Shown piece by piece: positions 35,867-48,164 of a stretch of 64,000 bases of DNA (within the stretch, counting starts at the first letter, position 1; every line of letters begins with the position of its first letter). A program made the translations under genes and the position numbers. Under the pieces are notes generated by a model that saw nothing but the letters and a program-made list of their open reading frames with translations, did not search any database and was not told the DNA's origin. This DNA comes from Globodera rostochiensis (Eukaryota; Nematoda; Chromadorea; Rhabditida; Heteroderidae): positions 1-64,000 of the forward strand of contig JAEVLN010000043.1 in assembly GCA_018350325.1 (NCBI GenBank). The letters are read 5' to 3'.

Positions 35867-38800
35867 ATGATGAAATTGAATAAAATGCTTAAACAAATGT
35901 TTGTCCTTGGCACAATCACTGCCGCCAACAGTTTGGACATTACGCCTCAATTGGTAGGGCCAAATAAACAAAAAAAGATTAGCAAATTTGGGCCAATACA
36001 TTATTTTGGAATAAAATTTGAGAAAAAGCAATTTTTTGAACATTTTATGTGTAATTTTATTAGCAAATTAACTCGTTTTGTGAAGGAATGTTTGGAGAAT
36101 GCGATGCGGCTTCATTTTGTGCCCGAAATGGGACCAAATGTGCCGGCATTTGGTGGCCACGTGTACCTGAAGGGCTTTTTCTTCACCGAACATTGCCATT
36201 TGGACTACACGCGACAGGCCATCGATCAGCCCTTTTATTTTCATATTCCGTTTCGAAGCGAATGTCAGGCAAGCGCGCCAAAAATTTGAGGGTTTTAAAA
36301 ATTAAATTGATCGCGCGCAGGTGAAAAGAGAGCGTTCCATCGAAGGCGAAAATGGGCGAAATGTGAGCGGCCTCAGCTACAGTACCATCGTGATCGTCCA
36401 AGTTGGTGACCGATTACTGTACTTTTAAACATTCAAACTAGGGTTGCTTCCCGACCCCGACCCCGACTTTTCCGGCCCCGAAGGGTCGGGGAGCAACAAT
36501 TCCAAGCTTGAAAAGTTGCAAGTCCGTCCATCCCTCCTTCTGGGATTTTTTTTTGGCCAGATTCGATCATAATGTCTGACAAAAAAAGGTCAAATTGTTC
36601 TCCGATCCGACCCCCGCATTTTTGGGCCTTACCCTCGACTCTTCCATCCCCGAAGGATCGGGGGACAACCCTAGTCAAGTGTGGCAATAGGTGCCATCAG
36701 GAAATTTTTTTTTGAAAAATTTAAACCATAAACGGGACAAAAATGTCAAAAATAAAAAGGGCAGGAGCCGATTTGTCCAGAAAATAAGGACAGACCTTAT
36801 AAATAAGGACAAATCATATCAATCCCCCCAACAAAAGCATCACCGTCTGTTTGTGACCAACCGGGACAAAGCGTACGCAGTCAATTGCTTTTATCGTGAA
36901 GCAAAGGGATTGCTTGAGCGCAAATTGGAAGTCGGGTGAGTGATCGATCGATCGATCAGAAGCTTTTGGCAAAAGGGGGGCAAATTTATTTATTTTTGGA
37001 CATTCCATTTGATTACAAATGGTCTCGCCGCTCGATTGTACATTTACTAACAAAAACTAAAATTGCGCTCCAAATTTGAAGCACATTGTGTGCCAAACTA
37101 TTGTTGGGATCTAACTGTTGGCATGAAAATTTGAATTTATTTTGCGCTCAAATTTAAGTGATTTGCCTCCATTCGACGTGAACGGCACCAAAGAAGCGCC
37201 GGTGTGCACTTACGAGGTGCTCAAAGATGGAGAAGCCATTCGATACGCAAATGTTGGCGATGTGTTGGTCCACCGGTGGAGCTGTGACACCGGTGAGGGG
37301 GGGGGGACTCTGATCAATTTGCTAAAGTGAGCTAATTTGTTCCTGATCATAAAGTGATCAAACCATTTGATCAGAAACAAATACTGACGAGCGAAGACGG
37401 CTTCAAGAAAATTAAAATTGATACATTTTTTAAGAGGAACTTGGCATGCTGGTACATTCTTGCATAATCCGTGACGGGCTTGGCCACAGTTTTGCCCTGT
37501 TGGACCAACGCGGGTAGCTGTTTTTTTTTTGTTTAAAAGCACTTCCATTCTTTGGTATTTTTTTAGAATGATTTTTCTTAATTTAAAAACAGGTTTAAAT
37601 TTAATTTTAATCTTTAAATTAAGCAGATTTAATTACATCTAGAACATGTTGTTTTTTTAAAAATAAGTGTTTGAAATTAGAGCCCCGGACTTGAGGGCCG
37701 ATGAAGATTTCGATCGAGAAACTGAAAAAAGCGCGATCAAAAAGTCGAGATTTTGATTGAGAATTTCGATCGTCTGGGCTCTATTTGAAATTTAACCCTT
37801 CAAATTTGAATATTCAAATTTTTAAACTCAACAAATTAATGCGTCAGATGTGTGACGGACTCGTCACTTTTGGCCCCGTTGACTTACACCGGCCAACTGA
37901 ACTCCTCCTCCACGCCAATAAAGTATTATAACATTTTTATTTTAAAAAACATTAAAATTTTTGTTTTTGTTTATTATTTTAGTACCTTTAAATATGCCGA
38001 CCAAATGATTGTGTATTTCGGATGCCAAATCACTTTGTGTGACAAGCGCGAGAACGGATGTGAGGGCATCACTGTTCGTATGCATCAAAAAATTGCAAAA
38101 ATCTATCATGGGGTCTCCCTTCTCTTTACTGACATAATTATAGTCTAATTAACCAAAATTGCTGTTCATAATTAGTCTTAGTTAAACCAATCAATTGATT
38201 CCAATTAAATATAATGCCAAATCCAACACTTTCCAGCCTCCAATTTGTGAACTGACGCCGCTTCCTTCCGAAGGCGGTCCAGAAATGCCCGTTGTTCACG
38301 CCTCTCGAGACCATCCAGCATTGGCACCAGTCAGTTGCTGCTTTTTTGGTACTTTTGTGGTTATAAGAGCTCCCCCCAAAGCGTGCATGGTCTTGCAGCA
38401 CGCATGTGCATGAAGCGAGTGGTAGGGTGCTAATCAGATGCACACATTCAATGAGTGCTGTGTTGCATGTATGCACGCACACACGCACGAGGGCGAGTGG
38501 GTCTTATATCCCCACAATTTGGTACTTGTGGTTTTGAGACTCGCCCCCATTCCATTCTGGTGCGTTCATGCATGCAGTACGCATGAGTGCTGTGTTGCAT
38601 GCATGCACGCACACACGCACGGGGGGTGGGGAAATCTGTCTCTTACCCACTAGTACCCAGTTTTTACCTTATCTAACTCGAGATTAGATTCATGTTGACA
38701 AAGTCCGCCCTAGGCTCATCGTGTCTTATTGCGCAATCCGTCTCGAGGAGGCGCGTCCTCTTCTTTGTCAGCATCAACTGGAGGTCCTGATCCGTCTTTG

Positions 38801-39969
38801 AAAGCTTGGGGACGTGTTCGAAATGTGTTGAATGATCGAGACCGGCGGTGGGTGGTGATCAGCAACGGAATTCAGAGACTTGGACATCAAAAAGGTGGAA
38901 GATGGACACGAGAAATTGGAAGGGTGAGTCCCGATTGGGAATCTTTTGAAAAGGACCAAAATCCTGATCAATTGTTACCTGATCAGAATCCAATTCCGTT
39001 GCTTCTTTGTAGGGAAATCGAACGGTAATGCAGCGGACGGCGCATATGGAGCTGCGCATTGGCAATGGCACTGACACTGGAGATGGACACGGACGGCACA
39101 AGCTCAAGAAGCACAAGGAGCTGATCACCGTGGATGTGGTGGCCGATCGGCTGATCGTGTTCACCACCGATGAAGGGCCCACCGTGGCCGAAAAAACTCG
39201 ATTGGCTACGGATGGGCCGCAAAAATTTGGGCAGCAGGTGAACAAGTTGAGACTACTGAACAGCGTCGACATCTTGTTGAGATGTGATGCCAAGATGAGC
39301 ATTTATATCAAAAGAGAAATATGAACAGGGAAGGGATCTGATCAAGATAGTGGACGGGATCAAAAGTTCTTGTCTCTTCGAGAGTCCCGAGTTTAATGAT
39401 ATGACGTAGTCACAACAGCTCGTAGAGATTGGCATCTACGAATTTAGCAGAGAGGCCAGAATGCCCTATTTTTATGGCAAATGCCATAATTGTGCACAGG
39501 TAGTTTAGAACTTTGTAAAAATTCTCATTTTTTGAGGGAAAAGTAAAAACCCAAAAATTCTACATTTAATTTGTTATTTAATTGATGGAGTTTAAATTTG
39601 TTGCATTTTGGTTAATGTTAGACTCCCTAACAATTTTCAGGGTTCGAATTTTGTCGTCGAATGTGAAGCGCCACCATTTTCTTGGTGGCCTATCATTTGG
39701 ACAGCTTCCGGTAATGTGCCTCTAATTTTTTTTGTTTTGTTTAAAAGCCTCCAATTTCAGCCTTTCTTTTGCTTGGCATCATCGCTTTGCTCGTTCAATG
39801 GCACTTTTTTCGGCGCAAACTCATCACGCTCGGCACGTACGCACCGAACTGCAACAGCGGCGGCGGCGGCGGCAATGTCCAGTTTGAAATGGCCGGAATG
39901 CCATCATTCCTTGGCACAACGCCAAACCCGGTGGTGGCCATCAACGGCAAATACGGACGATTTGGTTGA
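35867..39969 (+). CDS. Cuticlin-like ZP-domain transmembrane protein
   Basis: Thirteen exons in phase: 35867-35953, 36086-36268, 36321-36401, 36838-36935, 37159-37292, 37435-37513, 37848-37922, 37983-38073, 38237-38329, 38714-38923, 39034-39237, 39641-39710, 39761-39969; 537 residues. ZP signature in order: ECLENAMRLHF, FGGHVYLKGFFF...C, FHIPFRSEC, STIVIVQ, HHRLFVTNRDKAYAVNCFY, APVCTYEVLKDGEAIRYA, VGDVLVHRWSCDT, MLVHSCIIRDGLGHSFALLD, FKYADQMIVYFGCQITLC. A linker follows, then a TM segment (WWPIIWTASAFLLLGIIALL) and a Gly-rich cytoplasmic tail. ZP proteins of this type polymerise in the nematode cuticle. The N-terminus (MMKLNKMLKQMFVLGTITAA) looks like a weak signal peptide. Intron 2 uses a GC donor (TGTCAG-GCAAGC). 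Intron 3 hosts a MITE and intron 9 a minisatellite. Confidence -1.
36440..36677. repeat. CTAGGGTTG-family MITE in a ZP-gene intron
   Basis: Ends ACTAGGGTTGCTTCCCGACC and GGGGGACAACCCTAGT are inverted; the interior is rich in CCCCGA/TCGGGG. Non-coding. Confidence -1.
37680..37783. repeat. AGAGCCCGGAC-family MITE
   Basis: AGAGCCCCGGACTTGAGGGC ... TCGATCGTCTGGGCTCT, inverted ends, with GATTTCGATCGAGAAACTG inside. It lies in a ZP-gene intron. Confidence -1.
38425..38630. repeat. Minisatellite, about 135-bp unit x 2
   Basis: GAGTGCTGTGTTGCATGTAT followed by GCACGCACACACGCACG occurs at 38452 and again, slightly changed, at 38585. It lies in ZP-gene intron 9, together with short inverted GCATG motifs. 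Confidence -1.
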
Positions 39970-40149
39970 TTGAATGCCGAACAAAAATTGATTTTAAGGG
40001 ATGGATTAATCAACGATTATTTTTTTTAATTTGCTAATTTTGGTGGATGTTCATTATACATAAATATTTATTTTAAAAATATTCCTTAAATTTGCAAATA
40101 TTTTTGCACACCGATCGATCAATTGAAATGATCACACAAAAAACATGTC

Positions 40150-42412
40150 TATTTGGCATATCGGTAGAAGCCTTCGCCACTTTTCCTGCCCACTTTGCCA
40201 ATGGTCACCAAATTGTCCAAACTTTCGCAAGGGCTGTACCTGAAAAAGAAGAAAATTAAATTAAAAACCTTTTTAATTGAAATTTTAATTTTTACTAAAA
40301 CTATAAAATATTTTTAAAAATTTGTTTAAATTTTCTTAAATATTTCTAATAAAGCCCGGACTTGCGCGGACCATCGAAATTTCGATCACGAAGCTCGAAA
40401 AACATTTTAGCGATTAAGATTCGGATTCGTTAAAAATCATTAAAAATCCCGAAAAATCTCGAACTTGAAAAATCTCGAAAAAAATTAGCGCCCAATGAGC
40501 GAGAATTTTTAAAAAGCTCGATCGAAAGTGCCGAGATTTTTATCAAGAATCTCGATCGTCCGGGCGGCTCTAATTTCTACCGATGATCATCTGGGCACCG
40601 CTGATGCCATCCGTCCATGATGAACTTCATGGTGTCCAAGCCGATGTAATCCATCAACTAAAAATACATAAACAATATTTAAATATGTTTTTATAAATAA
40701 AATTAAATTCACCTCAAAAGGTCCCATCGGATAGCCGGTGCCCAGTCGCATCGCCGTGTCAATGTCACGACGCGTGGCATTTCCGCTTTCCGCCAAACGC
40801 ATCGAATCGGCCAAATAGCTAAAAAAAAGACAAATAAAATTTAAATTAAAAAATGGGGAGAGACAATTTTAAATCTTACGGGATCAAAAGACGATTGACG
40901 ATGAAGCCAGGCGTGTCCTGAAAATGAAGAATTTTAAAAATTCTGGCTCAGAAAATGCAAAAAAAGGATTGGGGAGACCCGAAACAGACACTGATCATGC
41001 CAAATGTTTCAGGACTTAGAAACACTATATGCCAAGTTCGGAAGTCTTCAGACTAGGGTTGGCACTCCGCCGACCCCAAAAACCCCGATCCCCGACGATT
41101 GGATCAATAATCCCCGATCCTCGACAGTGACTTTCCCGTAAACCACGACCACGATTCCGACAATTTGTAATTCCCCGATCCCCGACCGTTCCCTCCCCGA
41201 ACGTCGGGATGCCAACCCTACTTTAAATCACAGAAAACGATCAAAAATTCGCGGAACCCCAACTCGGGGAGGAAATTTTTGGCAATTTGTTCATTTAGGC
41301 CAAAGCCGAGCCGTCATTTAAACTAGCTGAACTTTACACATTCATTCCACTGACCATGCATTTGACTGGCGTTTTGCCCAACTTTTGGCAAAAGTCAATC
41401 AGCGCGTTGTACGCCGCGTCAGTGGTGCCGGAGCCGCGCACAACCTCCACCAATTTCATGGCCGGCACCGGGTTGAAGAAGTGGAGACCGCCGAACTGCT
41501 CGCGCTTGGCCGCCCCAAGCTTGCAGGAAACGTCTTCGAGCAGGAAAGACGACGTGTTGGTGACCAACAGACACTTTTCGCCAACCTTCAATATTTTATT
41601 TAATTTAAATATTGAAATATATTTTTAGAATATTTTTATTTAATTTAAATATTAAAATAATTTATAGAATATTTTTTAGAAAATTCAATAATGTTAATTA
41701 AATTTTATATAAAAACATTTTTATTAATATTTATTCTAAGCTTCCAGCATTTTTTTTTGAACACAGCCCCACCTTGGCTTCCAGCTCCGTGAACAGCTTC
41801 TGCTTCACCTTCAGATTCTCCACCACCGCCTCAATGACAATGTCGGCGCTGAACAGACAGGCGTCGTCCAGGCTGGTCACCAGCTTCAGACACGCCATGG
41901 TCGCCTCCAACAACTGCTGTTGCTCCTAAAGTTCAACTGTTAAACAACAACAGCTCTCAGGTGACATCAACCAAAAAACATTAATCACAAGCGAATGAGG
42001 ACTTAACAACAACAATCAGTAAGTAACCCAAGTTCGAGCAGTTCATGCCTCTTTAAAAAAACTATTACAAAAACCAAACACCAAAACCTGATCAAAACCC
42101 AATCTGATCAGGTGTTTAAATTTTATTTCTGATAGATCGCAGTTCCGGGGATTTCCTTAACATGCTGAACTGGTCCCATCTATAATTGCATGCCATCATG
42201 TGCACCTCGGCCGATTCGGTACCCAAGCGCTTCTTGATCGACTTTTGAACACCAGAATTGATCTTCTGCCGAGCTTGATCACACTTCTCTTGACTTCGGC
42301 CCACTAAGCACACTTTGATGCCCGACTCGACCGCAATTTGGGCAATGCCACTGCCCATCAGACCAGTTCCGATCACCACAATCTTCTCAACCGGATCATA
42401 GGATTCGATCAT
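40150..42412 (-). CDS. HADH: 3-hydroxyacyl-CoA dehydrogenase (short-chain type)
   Basis: Oxidises L-3-hydroxyacyl-CoA with NAD in fatty-acid beta-oxidation. Exons: 42412-42206, 41925-41773, 41585-41355, 40917-40880, 40818-40713, 40658-40582, 40239-40150. Rossmann start PVEKIVVIGTGLMGSGIAQI (GxGxxG); ADIVIEAVVENLKVKQKLF; TNTSS; FGGLHFFNPVPAMKLVEV (catalytic His in HFFNP, paired with Glu in VIEA); LGKTPVKC, DTPGFIVNRLL, NATRRDIDTAMRLGTGYPMG, and the C-terminus GKVGRKSGEGFYRYAK, which matches the family's end. Start chosen at MIESYDPVEK; the frame is open further upstream, and no clear mitochondrial presequence is seen. Intron 3 carries a MITE (41052-41221); another MITE lies between the last two exons. 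Confidence -1.
40352..40573. repeat. AGAGCCCGGAC-family MITE
   Basis: Inverted ends AAAGCCCGGACTTGCGCGG and TCGATCGTCCGGGCGGCTCT; interior with GAATCTCGA/TCGAAATTTCGATC. Lies in an HADH intron. Confidence -1.
41052..41221. repeat. CTAGGGTTGGCA-family MITE
   Basis: Inverted ends CTAGGGTTGGCACTCC and GGGATGCCAACCCTA; interior CCCCGATCCCCGAC. Lies in an HADH intron. Confidence -1.
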
Positions 42413-42707
42413 TGTTGTTGGCGCTGTTGGTGGTGTTATTGTCGGATAAATGGTCTGCTCGGGTTCGTCGAACTGATCAATAATCACCAAATCTGAAGTA
42501 TGAAGAGAATCAATCAGTTCTGTGGTCAATCCAACAATGTTATCAGCTGATCTGGACCACAATTTTGCTTATACAAATTTGGATCAAATCCGGATCAGAT
42601 CACTTATTTTTGGTAGATATCGGATAGACAATGAGGATAGACTCAAGATAAACTTTATAAATCTCAAAAGAATATCCAATTTGATCAATTCGAGATTGAA
42701 GAGGAAT

Positions 42708-42893
42708 TCGAGCCCGGCCTTGAAGACCAACCGAGAATTTGGAAAATCTCGGCAAAAGTTCATCGATCGAAATTTCAATCAAGCTTATCCCAAAAAAGTT
42801 CGAATCACAGAAAATTTCAGTAAATTACGTCGATAGATGTTTTCACGAGATATCGGAAAATTCTCGACGAGATTCTCGATTGTCCCGGCTCTT
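42708..42893. repeat. AGAGCCCGGAC-family MITE
   Basis: GAGCCCGGCCTTGAAGACC ... GATTGTCCCGGCTCTTTTT; inverted ends, with GAGATTTTC/GAAAATCTCGG inside. Confidence -1.
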
Positions 42894-43470
42894 TTTAGGA
42901 TCTGCATTTTTTGCAAAAATTAATTTTTCAGAACATAGAGAGGAAGGAGTACCGATAAACATCCTCCAGATATCGTCCAGGAGTCCGATCATTTTGATCA
43001 ATCAATCACCCAACAGTTTAAGCCTGCTTTTTGTTGAGAATTAGCGGAACAAGAAGCAGCAGCAGAAGCAGCAGCAGCAATTGACAAATGCTTTGCTGAA
43101 ATTGAGGCAAATTTAAGGGGCAAAAATTAATTTGTTATCAGCAAAAATAAAAATAAAATAAAAATTTTGTTATCAGCAAAAATTGGGCTCCTCCGATTTT
43201 ATGTGCCCAGCTTTTTGGGTGATCTCGCCGCACAAATATGCGTTTTGCGATTTTTGAGTGACTGCTCCGTCTCTGCGGCGTGCTGCTGTCACGCCCCCCA
43301 CCCCATTCAGCACCAAAAAATTTTTATTACAAAAAAAATTCCATTTTCACAAAATTTCTCTCCCATCCCGTCGACCTTGTCGCCATTATTATTATCTGTC
43401 ATCCCCCTCTTTCCCCCGCGGCGTCGTCGTCGTCGTTCGTCGTTCGATCACCGGCCGGCCGCACGTGTTG

Positions 43471-43650
43471 ATGCTGGCGTGCTGGAGGATGGTCATGGAT
43501 CAGGCCATCCAAAAACGACCGCCGTCGGTGGGCGCTGTTCACGTGAACGGCGGCGGGTGTCCCGCCCGCCGCCCACCGCCCCCCGTTCAGCTGAAAATGG
43601 CGGGCGACGAGGCGACAAAACTCTCCGATTGCCCGCCGAGAATATGCTGA
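43471..43650 (+). CDS. Possible short ORF in a GC-rich patch
   Basis: ATG to TGA, 59 residues starting MLACWRMVMDQAIQKRPPS and ending KLSDCPPRIC. GC-rich relative to its surroundings, with several competing frames open on both strands. No family is recognised; it may be a first exon or chance. Confidence -1.
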   Translation: MLACWRMVMDQAIQKRPPSVGAVHVNGGGCPARRPPPPVQLKMAGDEATKLSDCPPRIC

Positions 43651-44603
43651 TGATGGCCGTGGTGGTGTTGGTGTTGATGGTGTGTAGGGGATGATGTGAT
43701 CAGAACAGAAAGCCTTTTTTTTTGGCGGTTTGATAAGAAAAAAGCAAAACAATTGGAGGGGAGGGGGCGGCGGGAATATGCGGGGCTCCGAAAACAAAAA
43801 CATGCTGTAAAATGGCGCAAAATAAAATTTTGAAAATTAATTACGTAAACAAAAGAACACTAAAAATTTAAATCTAAACAATTTAAGAGACAAATATGAC
43901 AATTTAAGACGGTAACATAAAAAATTATGCCATTTTAAGCAGAAAATAGAGGAAAATTAGACAAATTATGGCATTTTAAGCGTGAAACATCCAAAATTAG
44001 ACAAATTATGACAATCTTAGACGGGAAATTAGATAATTATTTCTTAAATTTATCAAAATTAAGAATCAATTTGTTTCTGCACTTTGGGTTTTACAATTCT
44101 ATCACATAAAATTGGCATTGACAGCACATCACTTTGTCCCCCTCCCCCTCCTGTATGTGCCGTTGTCACCAAATTTGCCGCACTTTTATGCCAATTTCTT
44201 TAAAATGCCACACAAATAAATGCCTCCAATTCCGTCCAAAAATGTCACTGACGACGTCGCACAGTGTATTATTATTGTCACCCGTTTTCCAACTGATCAA
44301 TCATCTCTTTCTGATCACCATCCTTTTCCCATTGGTCGTGGTGATCAGCGTTTCGGTGCTCGAAAATGAGCACAATTGTGATGGCAATTGCATTCAGGAG
44401 ATGGAACGGGTGAAAATAAATATTATTGAAAATTGACAGAGACACAAAATGATCGAGCAAAAATCCCGGAGAGTTCAAAGATTTCTAAACTAATTTTTTG
44501 AATTTTTGAAAAAATTTCATTTATTTTGAATGAATTTTTACAAAGAAAGTAAAATATTTTCTTAATTGAATTGCTTTTATTTAAATTGAAATACAATGCC
44601 CCT

Positions 44604-44630
44604 CCCCCCCCCCCCCCCCCCCCCCCCCCC
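44604..44630. repeat. Poly-C run of about 27
   Basis: One of the two longest homopolymer C tracts in the window (the other at 32347-32375), in an AT-rich setting. Confidence -1.
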
Positions 44631-44798
44631 AAGGTTTAAATCGGCGCCGAACAAAAAAGTTGCAAAAACCTAAAAATTGGACAAATTGTTTCGAATTTTC
44701 AAATAATTCGTTCTCTCAAATTCCGATTTTTTAGAAAAATGTCCTCAATTTGCACTCAAAAATCTTCACTTTTTTTGTGACCTATTTCAACAAATTTA

Positions 44799-45076
44799 TT
44801 AGTTACGTAAAAGCAACGCACGCGTCGCGTAGCCTCGTCAATTGTAAAATGTTTTTGTTGTAAATTGAAAGAATTCAGAAAATCGAATCAAATGAATGAA
44901 TGAATGAACGAACGAATAATGAAATGTTGTTGTAATCCTTTTTCTGGTCCCATTTGAAAATTTGGAATTTGGGCGTAAATTTTAACAAATTTTAAATTTT
45001 TTCCATTTAATTACAACAAACAAACAATTTACACTCGACGAGGCTGCGCGTGTTGCGTTGGTTTACGTAACTAAAA
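44799..45076. mobile_element. Inverted-repeat MITE, about 278 bp, TIR about 48 bp
   Basis: Left end TTAGTTACGTAAAAGCAACG then CACGCGTCGCGTAGCCTCGT; right end ACGAGGCTGCGCGTGTTGCG then TTGGTTTACGTAACTAA. The ends are strong inverted repeats around an AT-rich core with GAATGAATGAAC microsatellite. Superfamily undetermined; TTA or TA flanks are possible. Confidence -1.
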
Positions 45077-45373
45077 TTTGCACAAAATAAGAACAAAAAA
45101 AAGAAAGAAAAATTATTGGGTCCAAATTAATGACATTTTTCTGCAAAAATTGGGGGGATTTTGGAAAGAAAGAATCAAACCCCCGAAAATTTTGTGTGGG
45201 TTTTTTTTGTTTTTAAAACCCAAAAATATTCAATAAAATTTAAACCTTGGGGGAGGGCAATTATTGCGTATTATTAAAAACTGTATAAATTTTATGAATT
45301 CAAAATATTCGATCAGATAAAATGATACGAAAGATCCCCTAATCCGTTTTTTAGAGATTTTCGGCTGCATTAT

Positions 45374-45776
45374 AATTAGGGCTGGGATTTAGATGTGCTA
45401 AAAAATGCCAAAATATGTGCCAAAAATGGCCGAAATTTAGTCAGTTTATGCATAAAAACCTTTATAATATTTTTCACATGTTTTGGAAAATTTTAATAAA
45501 AAATATCAAAAGTAAAAAATTTTTGGGAAAATGTCGATCTTTGTGTTGGCTTTTTGCTCCAAGAAAAAAAAAGTCATTTTTAGGGGTGCATTTTTGAAAA
45601 TTTTTAAAAAGTCGATCCTTACTATTAGGGGTGTATTTTTCATTTTTATTGCATTTTTCTTAAGGAATTTTTGAAAAATGGCGAAATATATGCTAAAAGT
45701 CTGAAAAAGCTTAAAATATGTGCTAAAATACCACCAAAATATGTTTTAATATGTGCTAAAAAGTCGCCCTAATTCA
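45374..45776. repeat. Candidate TIR element with ATGTGCTAAAA motifs
   Basis: Ends AATTAGGGCTGGGATTTAG and TAAAAAGTCGCCCTAATT are short inverted repeats; TATGTGCTAAAA occurs near both ends. Weak evidence. Confidence -1.
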
Positions 45777-45935
45777 ACAAATTTTTCAAAACAAATACAA
45801 TTTTTTGGGCTTCTCTCATTGGTAAGGAATCCACGAAAAAAATATGTTAAAAAAGTTTAGGTAAATTTTTGCTGATTTGGTTGGGGTTTTTTGTTTTTGG
45901 CATTTTTAATAAAATAATTTATATAATTTTTTGAG

Positions 45936-48092
45936 CTGATTGAGGCAACTCCCTCCTCAACGGGCATCGGGGTGAGCCCGTTTCTGTACAGTGCAGAGCA
46001 CAACTTTATGAGCCAGTTCTTTTCGCGAGTTTGCGAGTAAGTTCATGGCATGAATAATTAAGCAATCAATCAATAATTAATCGAACGATCGATCGATGAA
46101 AATTAAAAATTATATTTTAAGTTTAATGAAAACAAACGGCGTGTTCTCATAGACAAAATATTTTCAAAATTACAATTGAACCATATAAAATTAAACGTTT
46201 TTGTTTTCTCTGAGCGATGTTTTTGATATTTATTAAACAAAACAAAAAATAATTGTTCCATTGATCGATCGATGTGATCAAAATCAGTGCTTATCGCGGG
46301 GTGGACGAGTGCATGGTCCGATGCGAGTCGCGCAGCAAGCAAGTGTCCGACTTGAAAGCGGCATACTCCGGCCTGCAATTTGTGTGCAAAGAGCAGCGCG
46401 AGGGTATGAAAGAATCGAAGAAGCAAAAGCCGAAAATTTTGTAGCAAAAAAAACAATTTTAAATTTTGTTTTCTAAAAAACGAAAAAGAAAATGTTAAAA
46501 ATTGAGAAAATATAAGTAAAAACAATCGAGAAACTATTTTTGTATTAGAAAATATAATTGAATAAATTAATTTTAAGAATTCTTCGGCTCCTTGCCTTGC
46601 TTATCCGAGTGAGTGCTTTTCTTCGACATTCACAAAAAACATTTTGTGAATCTATTTTAAAAATATATGCGTTTTTTGAAAGGAATGAGTCCAAAGGTGT
46701 TCAACGATGTTCTGCACAAATTAATCAATCCCAGTAAGTTTATCAAAAGCCCGGTGGCAATAATACTTCAAATGCCGAATTTAATGATTGTTAAATTTTG
46801 AACAAAAAAATCTTGTCAAGATCACCGGCTCAAAAATGCTGCTTCGGTATCGAAAGCGAAAATTCCGGGATTTTTACCCTTAAAATCTCACATCCCAATC
46901 TCAAAAATCATATTTATGCAAATTAAAAATCCAAGTTTTGAATTTAAGAGGAAATTTGCAAAATGTTGGTGAATAAATACCCAACATTTATATAAAAAAA
47001 TGAGTGCATAAAAAGCTGCAATATTATGTGTGTGGAACGTTCAAAGAAAACTGATCAGTCAGTATCTCTATCTGATCATTTTCGGATGCCTTTTACCTGA
47101 ACTTTTTTGGACTCTTTTTTCTTTGTTTGTCCAAACTTCAACGCAATTTTCTCGAGCAGTATCACCACCGTGCTGTTCACCAACTCGATCATCAGTCGAG
47201 AGTTCCATTCCATGCAGCTGCGCTTCAGCTCACTTTGCAGGTCCGTCGTGAAATTTTGCTGGGCCAAAAACGGTCAAAATGCCAAAATTGGCCTAAAGTG
47301 GTCAAAATGCCAACCGGGGGGGGGGGGGGGGAGGGCTAAAATTTACTTTAAAAACTGCAAACATTTTTAACCGCTTGGAATTTTGACCTTGCGCAATAAC
47401 TTTTATTACAGAAATTATTAAATAAAGATATTTAAAATTGTCAGGGATTTGGCAACAGTTGTCCGCTGCATGATCCCGGTGATCAAAGAAAGTTGTGGGG
47501 AACAGCCAGCCAATTTGCTGCTCAAGTTCATCGGACTGGAATTCTCGAGGTACAATAATTAAGTTGGGACAAATTTTAGACCAAAAATGAAATTGGATCT
47601 TTTAGATTTACAATAATTTTTTGGATCAGAAATTTCGTTCTTTTAATGAAATAATTTTTAAAATTTTAAGTTGCTGTCAAATTGTGATTAATTTCACCAT
47701 CCGATCAGTTTTGAGCTGTGCTCTATGGCCACTAATTTTTGTTCAAAAACCATTCAATTATGAGAACAATTAATTTTCTTCGTTTATTTTGGGTTAAATG
47801 TTGTTCAAAAAGCATAATTTTGATCAGTTTCGAGCTGCTCTATCGCCAATTGGGCTTCGATGCGCCGTTGCCCGCCTCGTGCAGGGCACTGATCACATTT
47901 GCGTTGGCCAACGACCGCGCCCAGAAGCCAAAGACGCGCGTGTTGCTGACAAAACTGCACAACAATTTCTATTTGGACGACCACCAAAACAATTTGAACG
48001 GATTTCCATCGTTTTCCGATCAATGGAAATTGATCAATCAAATCATTTTTGTTGTTGTTTTGCATTCCATTCGTATTCATTATTTAATTTGA
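45936..48092 (+). CDS. CPG4-like secreted cysteine-rich protein, 5' end missing
   Basis: Seven exons in phase: 45936-46036, 46288-46403, 46578-46608, 46683-46733, 47157-47240, 47445-47549, 47828-48092. Sequence blocks: PFLYSAEHNFMSQFFSRVC, AYRGVDECMVRCESRSKQVS, LQFVCKEQRE, SLPCLSE, QRCSAQI, FHSMQLRFSSLCRDLATVVR, PVIKESCGEQPANLLLKF, and PLPASCRAL. The spaced Cys pattern (C-x6-C-x3-C, then C-x5-C pairs) matches the chondroitin proteoglycan 4 domain of nematode secreted proteins. The first exon follows an acceptor, so a signal-peptide exon upstream is expected. The alternative minus-strand reading at 47.1-47.26 kb is also open but lacks partners, while the plus reading keeps phase throughout. 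Confidence -1.
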
Positions 48093-48164
48093 TTAATATT
48101 GAAATGAATACTTGCAATTTTTTTTTAATTGTTTTCTTCAAAATTTAAAATACGATAATTTTTT

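Larger units (their letters stand above)
42413..45935. other. Intergenic with repeats and a GC-rich patch
   Basis: HADH promoter side, then an AGAGCCCGGAC MITE (42708-42893), CAGCAG repeats (43050-43080), a GC-rich patch with one possible ORF (43190-43720), a C run of about 27 (44604-44630), an inverted-repeat element (44799-45076) and a second candidate (45374-45776). The first exon(s) of the CPG4-like gene should lie here but were not recognised. Confidence -1.

Noticed and set aside
39253..39435. Extra ZP-gene exon between 39238 and 39640
   Set aside because: The phase already joins 39237 to 39641 directly; the sequence between lacks a frame with suitable splice sites.
47076..47267. Minus-strand frame QSELKRSCMEWNSRL with plausible splice sites
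   Set aside because: Looks coding, but the plus-strand frame over the same bases joins the CPG4-like exons on both sides in phase; the minus frame has no partner exons.
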